In this document: piece after piece, positions 61,475 through 64,000 of the stretch
How the letters are laid out: each line of letters begins with the position of its first letter
Position numbering within the stretch: the stretch's first letter is position 1
NCBI RefSeq assembly: GCF_010093125.1
Contig: NZ_NMZQ01000026.1
Location: 1 to 64,000, forward strand
From: Veillonella sp. R32
GTDB taxonomy: Bacteria; Bacillota; Negativicutes; Veillonellales; Veillonellaceae
Length of the DNA: 64,000 nt
Direction of reading: 5' to 3'
Notes under the pieces: generated by a model
What the model saw: only the letters and a program-made list of their open reading frames with translations
What the model was told of the DNA's origin: nothing
Databases searched by the model: none
Position numbers and translations under genes: made by a program

Positions 61475-62062
61475 ATGATATTATATTTAGCATCTGGTTC
61501 ACCACGTCGACGGGAATTGTTAGATCAATTGGGTATTCCGTTTACAGTAGTAAAGAGTACCTACGAAGAGCATAATGAACAATATGAATCACCCTATGAA
61601 TTAGTGGAACAACAAGCCTTAGGCAAAGCGTTAGCCGCTGTTTTGCCAACCGAAGCAAAGGGCAATGCTCATACTGTGCTGGGGGCTGATACCATTGTAG
61701 TGCATAAAGGTCATAAGTTAGGTAAACCCCATGATGTAGAGGGCGCTAAGGCGATGCTGGGTGAGTTAGCTGGTGATTATCATGAAGTTGTGACTGGGGT
61801 AGCTCTTTGTCACTATGATAGTAATGGTGACTTATTGGGGCAGAGTGTATTTCATGTGTGCACGAAGGTGTATTTCTTTGACTTAACAGAAGCTGACATA
61901 GAAGCGTATGTGGCTACGGGTGAACCTATGGATAAGGCGGGGGCTTATGGGATTCAAGGTAAAGGGGCCTATTTAGTAAAGGGCATTGAAGGGTCGTATA
62001 CTAATGTAGTGGGGCTCCCTGTTGAGGTAGTAGCTCGTAAATTAAAAGACGGTAGCCGTTAA
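61475..62062 (+). CDS. maf: Maf-family nucleotide pyrophosphatase
   Basis: A 195-residue house-cleaning pyrophosphatase that hydrolyses dTTP, UTP or modified nucleotides; overexpression in Bacillus blocks septation. YLASGSPRRRELLDQLG at the start, LGADTIVVHKGHKLGKP and AGAYGIQGKGAYLVKGIEGSY (only parts are motif) mark it. It starts the maf-radC-mreB-mreC run typical of Firmicutes. Confidence 0.95.
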   Translation: MILYLASGSPRRRELLDQLGIPFTVVKSTYEEHNEQYESPYELVEQQALGKALAAVLPTEAKGNAHTVLGADTIVVHKGHKLGKPHDVEGAKAMLGELAGDYHEVVTGVALCHYDSNGDLLGQSVFHVCTKVYFFDLTEADIEAYVATGEPMDKAGAYGIQGKGAYLVKGIEGSYTNVVGLPVEVVARKLKDGSR

Positions 62063-62088
62063 GATTTTGTAAGGGAGAAGGGGTTATA

Positions 62089-62787
62089 GTGAAACAAGTC
62101 ATGACAAGTTGTGTGCGGGAGTGGCAACCGTGGCAACAACCAAGGGAAAAGTTTTTAAAATTAGGGCCACATAATGTGAGTACGGAAGAGTTACTAGCGA
62201 TTTTATTGCGTACAGGGCGGCGAGGTTTGTCGGTCTTAGACTTAGCACGAGAAGTTTTAAATTCAGTTCAACATGGTGCCTATGGGCTCAATGAAATAAC
62301 GGTACAAGGGTTACAAGCCATTAAAGGAATTGGCCGTGATAAGGCCGTGACGGTATGTGCAGCCATTGAATTAGGACGACGGTTAGGGCAATTGAAAGTA
62401 AAGCAACGGTATGAAGATTTTAGTAATCCGACAGCGGTGGCTACGTATGTGATGGAACGGTTGCGATATGAAAAGGAAGAGCATGTGTGTGCCGCTTTTT
62501 TGAATTGCAAGAATAAATTAATTACCATTGATACCATTTCCATTGGTGGGCTTACTGGAAGTTTGGCCGAGCAGCGCACTGTGTTCCGCCAAGCTTTACA
62601 GGCCAATGCGGCAAGTTTAATTTTAATTCACAATCATCCTTCTGGCGATTGTACGCCAAGTAAAGAAGATGTCCATATTACTAAAGTTTTTATGGAAGCT
62701 GGTTTGGTCATGGGAATTCCCGTATTAGATCACATTATTATTGGTGATGGCGTTTATACTAGCCTTTGTGAAAAAGGGTTATTATAA
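62089..62787 (+). CDS. radC: RadC family protein (JAB domain)
   Basis: A 232-residue protein with an N-terminal helix-hairpin-helix (LQAIKGIGRDKAVTVCAA) and a JAB/MPN metalloprotease-like domain with the HxH...D site in ILIHNHPSGDCTPSKED. Despite its name its function is not DNA repair in a settled way. The start is GTG behind GGGAG. It follows maf by 26 bases. Confidence 0.94.
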   Translation: MKQVMTSCVREWQPWQQPREKFLKLGPHNVSTEELLAILLRTGRRGLSVLDLAREVLNSVQHGAYGLNEITVQGLQAIKGIGRDKAVTVCAAIELGRRLGQLKVKQRYEDFSNPTAVATYVMERLRYEKEEHVCAAFLNCKNKLITIDTISIGGLTGSLAEQRTVFRQALQANAASLILIHNHPSGDCTPSKEDVHITKVFMEAGLVMGIPVLDHIIIGDGVYTSLCEKGLL

Positions 62788-62810
62788 TGGAATAACTCAG
62801 ACTCCGTTGG

Positions 62811-62840
62811 TTGATTTATCCTTACTGGCAATAGTATAAT
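62811..62840 (+). promoter_or_regulatory. mreB promoter
   Basis: TTGATT and TATAAT lie 18 bases apart, with an expected start near 62846. A GGAG ribosome-binding site follows before mreB. Confidence 0.6.
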
Positions 62841-62872
62841 TAAAAGATGAGTTAAGTAAGGAGACTAAACAA

Positions 62873-63910
62873 ATGATTCGTATATTTTCGTCCTTAGGGC
62901 GAGACTTAGGTATAGATATAGGCACGGTTAATACGCATATTCACGTGCAAGGACGGGGTGTGGTTTTATCAGAACCGTCCTTAGTTGCCACCGATACTAA
63001 ACAAGAAGGTATTGTTGCAGTAGGGGCTGATGCGGAACGGTTGTTATTGCGTACCCCTGATATGCTCGATGAAATGCGGCCTTTAAGAGATGGCTTCATT
63101 GTTGATTATCGAGTGATGTTAACGATGTTGCGACATTTTATGAATAAAGCCTCCCGCACAGTAGGCCGTACACGAGTTATTATGGCTGTACCTTGTGGGA
63201 TTACGGATGTGGAAAAACGAGCCATGACGGACGCTATTATTCAAGCAGGAGCGCGGGAAGCGTATTTAGTAGAAGCTCCTGTGGCAGCTGCTTTAGGCTG
63301 TCATTTGCCTGTGTTTGAAGCCTGTGGTAGCATGGCTGTTGATATTGGTGGCGGTACGACCGATATTGGCGTTATGTCCTTAGGTGGCAAGGTAATTGCC
63401 CATTCAGCCCGCATTGGTGGTCATGATTTCAATGAAAGTATTTTACAATATATTAAAAATACCTTTTCTGTTATGGTAGCCGTAGAAACGGTAGAGGAAA
63501 TCAAATTAGAATTGGGTACAGCCTTACCGCCACAAGAAGAGGCAGAATTATCCTTTTTAGGTCGTGATATTGCTAATGGCCTTATGAAACGAATTATAAT
63601 TCGTAAATCGGAAGTATATCAAGTGATGCAAGAAACTTTGCAACGTATTGTCGATGAGATTAAAGCGGTAGTGGAACAAACACCACCGGAATTAGCCGCA
63701 GATATTATGGAGCGAGGTATGGTTCTCACTGGTGCGACGGCCCTTATGGAAGGCCTAGGGCAACGTTTAAGTGAAGAATTGGGCATTCCTGTACAAGTGC
63801 CGCCAGAGCCTGGTTTTGCTGTAGCCGTTGGGCTAGGCCAAGCGTCTAAGGAATTTGCCCGTATGGAACGGTTTATTATTGCTTCGAAGAATCGGAAAGG
63901 AAGGGCCTAA
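62873..63910 (+). CDS. mreB: Rod-shape determining protein MreB (actin homologue)
   Basis: A 345-residue bacterial actin that guides lateral wall synthesis on the inner face of the membrane. Phosphate-binding loops are DLGIDIGTVNTHI and AVDIGGGTTDIGV; the adenosine region is MVLTGATALMEGL. Length is normal. Its last base overlaps the mreC start codon. The presence of MreB in a Veillonella-like organism, most of which are cocci, is worth noting. Confidence 0.95.
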   Translation: MIRIFSSLGRDLGIDIGTVNTHIHVQGRGVVLSEPSLVATDTKQEGIVAVGADAERLLLRTPDMLDEMRPLRDGFIVDYRVMLTMLRHFMNKASRTVGRTRVIMAVPCGITDVEKRAMTDAIIQAGAREAYLVEAPVAAALGCHLPVFEACGSMAVDIGGGTTDIGVMSLGGKVIAHSARIGGHDFNESILQYIKNTFSVMVAVETVEEIKLELGTALPPQEEAELSFLGRDIANGLMKRIIIRKSEVYQVMQETLQRIVDEIKAVVEQTPPELAADIMERGMVLTGATALMEGLGQRLSEELGIPVQVPPEPGFAVAVGLGQASKEFARMERFIIASKNRKGRA

Positions 63911-64000
63911 TGTTTTCATCAGAACGACGGTTAATCGTTATTGTAGGGCTTTGCTGTGCGTTTTTGGCCCTTTTAGGCTACGCTTGGAAGCAACGCACGA
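63910..64000 (+). CDS. mreC: Rod-shape determining protein MreC, N-terminus (partial)
   Basis: The first 30 codons of a gene that runs off the window. It starts at ATG overlapping the mreB stop by one base and encodes MFSSERRLIVIVGLCC followed by the rest of an N-terminal membrane helix. Position and topology (short basic N-terminus, one helix) fit MreC, which links MreB to the periplasmic wall machinery. The call rests mainly on synteny. Confidence 0.8.
   Translation, partial: MFSSERRLIVIVGLCCAFLALLGYAWKQRT

Overview
The window looks like a chromosomal segment of an anaerobic, propionate-forming member of the Negativicutes, closest in gene content to Veillonella and relatives. The main evidence is a complete succinate-to-propionate cluster ending in the five-gene sodium-pumping methylmalonyl-CoA decarboxylase mmdA-D-E-C-B, including the tiny MmdE subunit known from Veillonella. 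Supporting signs are low-GC codon use, DcuC and DASS dicarboxylate carriers, an L-tartrate dehydratase operon, acetate kinase and a defensive cytochrome bd oxidase. This assignment is an inference from gene content; no 16S rRNA is present. I see no prophage, insertion sequence, CRISPR array or tRNA gene.

Layout. 1-1072: the 3' tip of a 23S rRNA gene, a 5S rRNA gene with terminator, then about 500 bases of structured repeats whose stems covary between copies. 1073-6618: moaB, a phosphate transporter with its PhoU-like partner, and an Rrf2 regulator followed by cydAB. 6874-14147: an AbgA-like amidohydrolase, two tandem MATE exporters that each carry a guanidine-IV (mepA-type) riboswitch, a PepT-like peptidase and a DcuC carrier. 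14310-19681: tag, an AraC regulator, then a DASS carrier with ttdAB and an FlK-like thioesterase. 20114-21117: a DUF3793 gene and a flavodoxin behind a Fur-like promoter. 21237-28917: an aminotransferase divergent from a RuBisCO-like protein plus LarE, with a 21-bp-period repeat array between them, followed by walJ-htrA-rlmH, an unknown tail-anchored protein and a CBS protein.

29065-37224 is a proteostasis and housekeeping block: tig, clpP, clpX, lon, engB, a polyprenyl diphosphate synthase and tatC. 37308-42833 holds a T-box-controlled valS, folC and an O-antigen-ligase-type membrane protein. 43219-52157 is the energy-metabolism core: CoA transfer to succinate, cobalamin-dependent rearrangement by a two-subunit mutase with its MeaB chaperone, epimerisation, and biotin-dependent decarboxylation coupled to Na+ export. 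A second DASS carrier follows and could use that Na+ gradient to import dicarboxylates. 54158-64000 holds two small membrane proteins, a ferredoxin, lspA-rluD-pyrR, tmcAL, a lipoprotein with ackA, then maf, radC, mreB and the start of mreC.

Most of the window is ordinary core genome. The least explained parts are the covarying repeat family after the rRNA operon, the six-unit 21-bp array in front of the RuBisCO-like gene, that protein with its altered active site next to a three-cysteine LarE, and several uncharacterised membrane proteins. Coordinates of regulatory elements were read by eye and may be off by a few bases.
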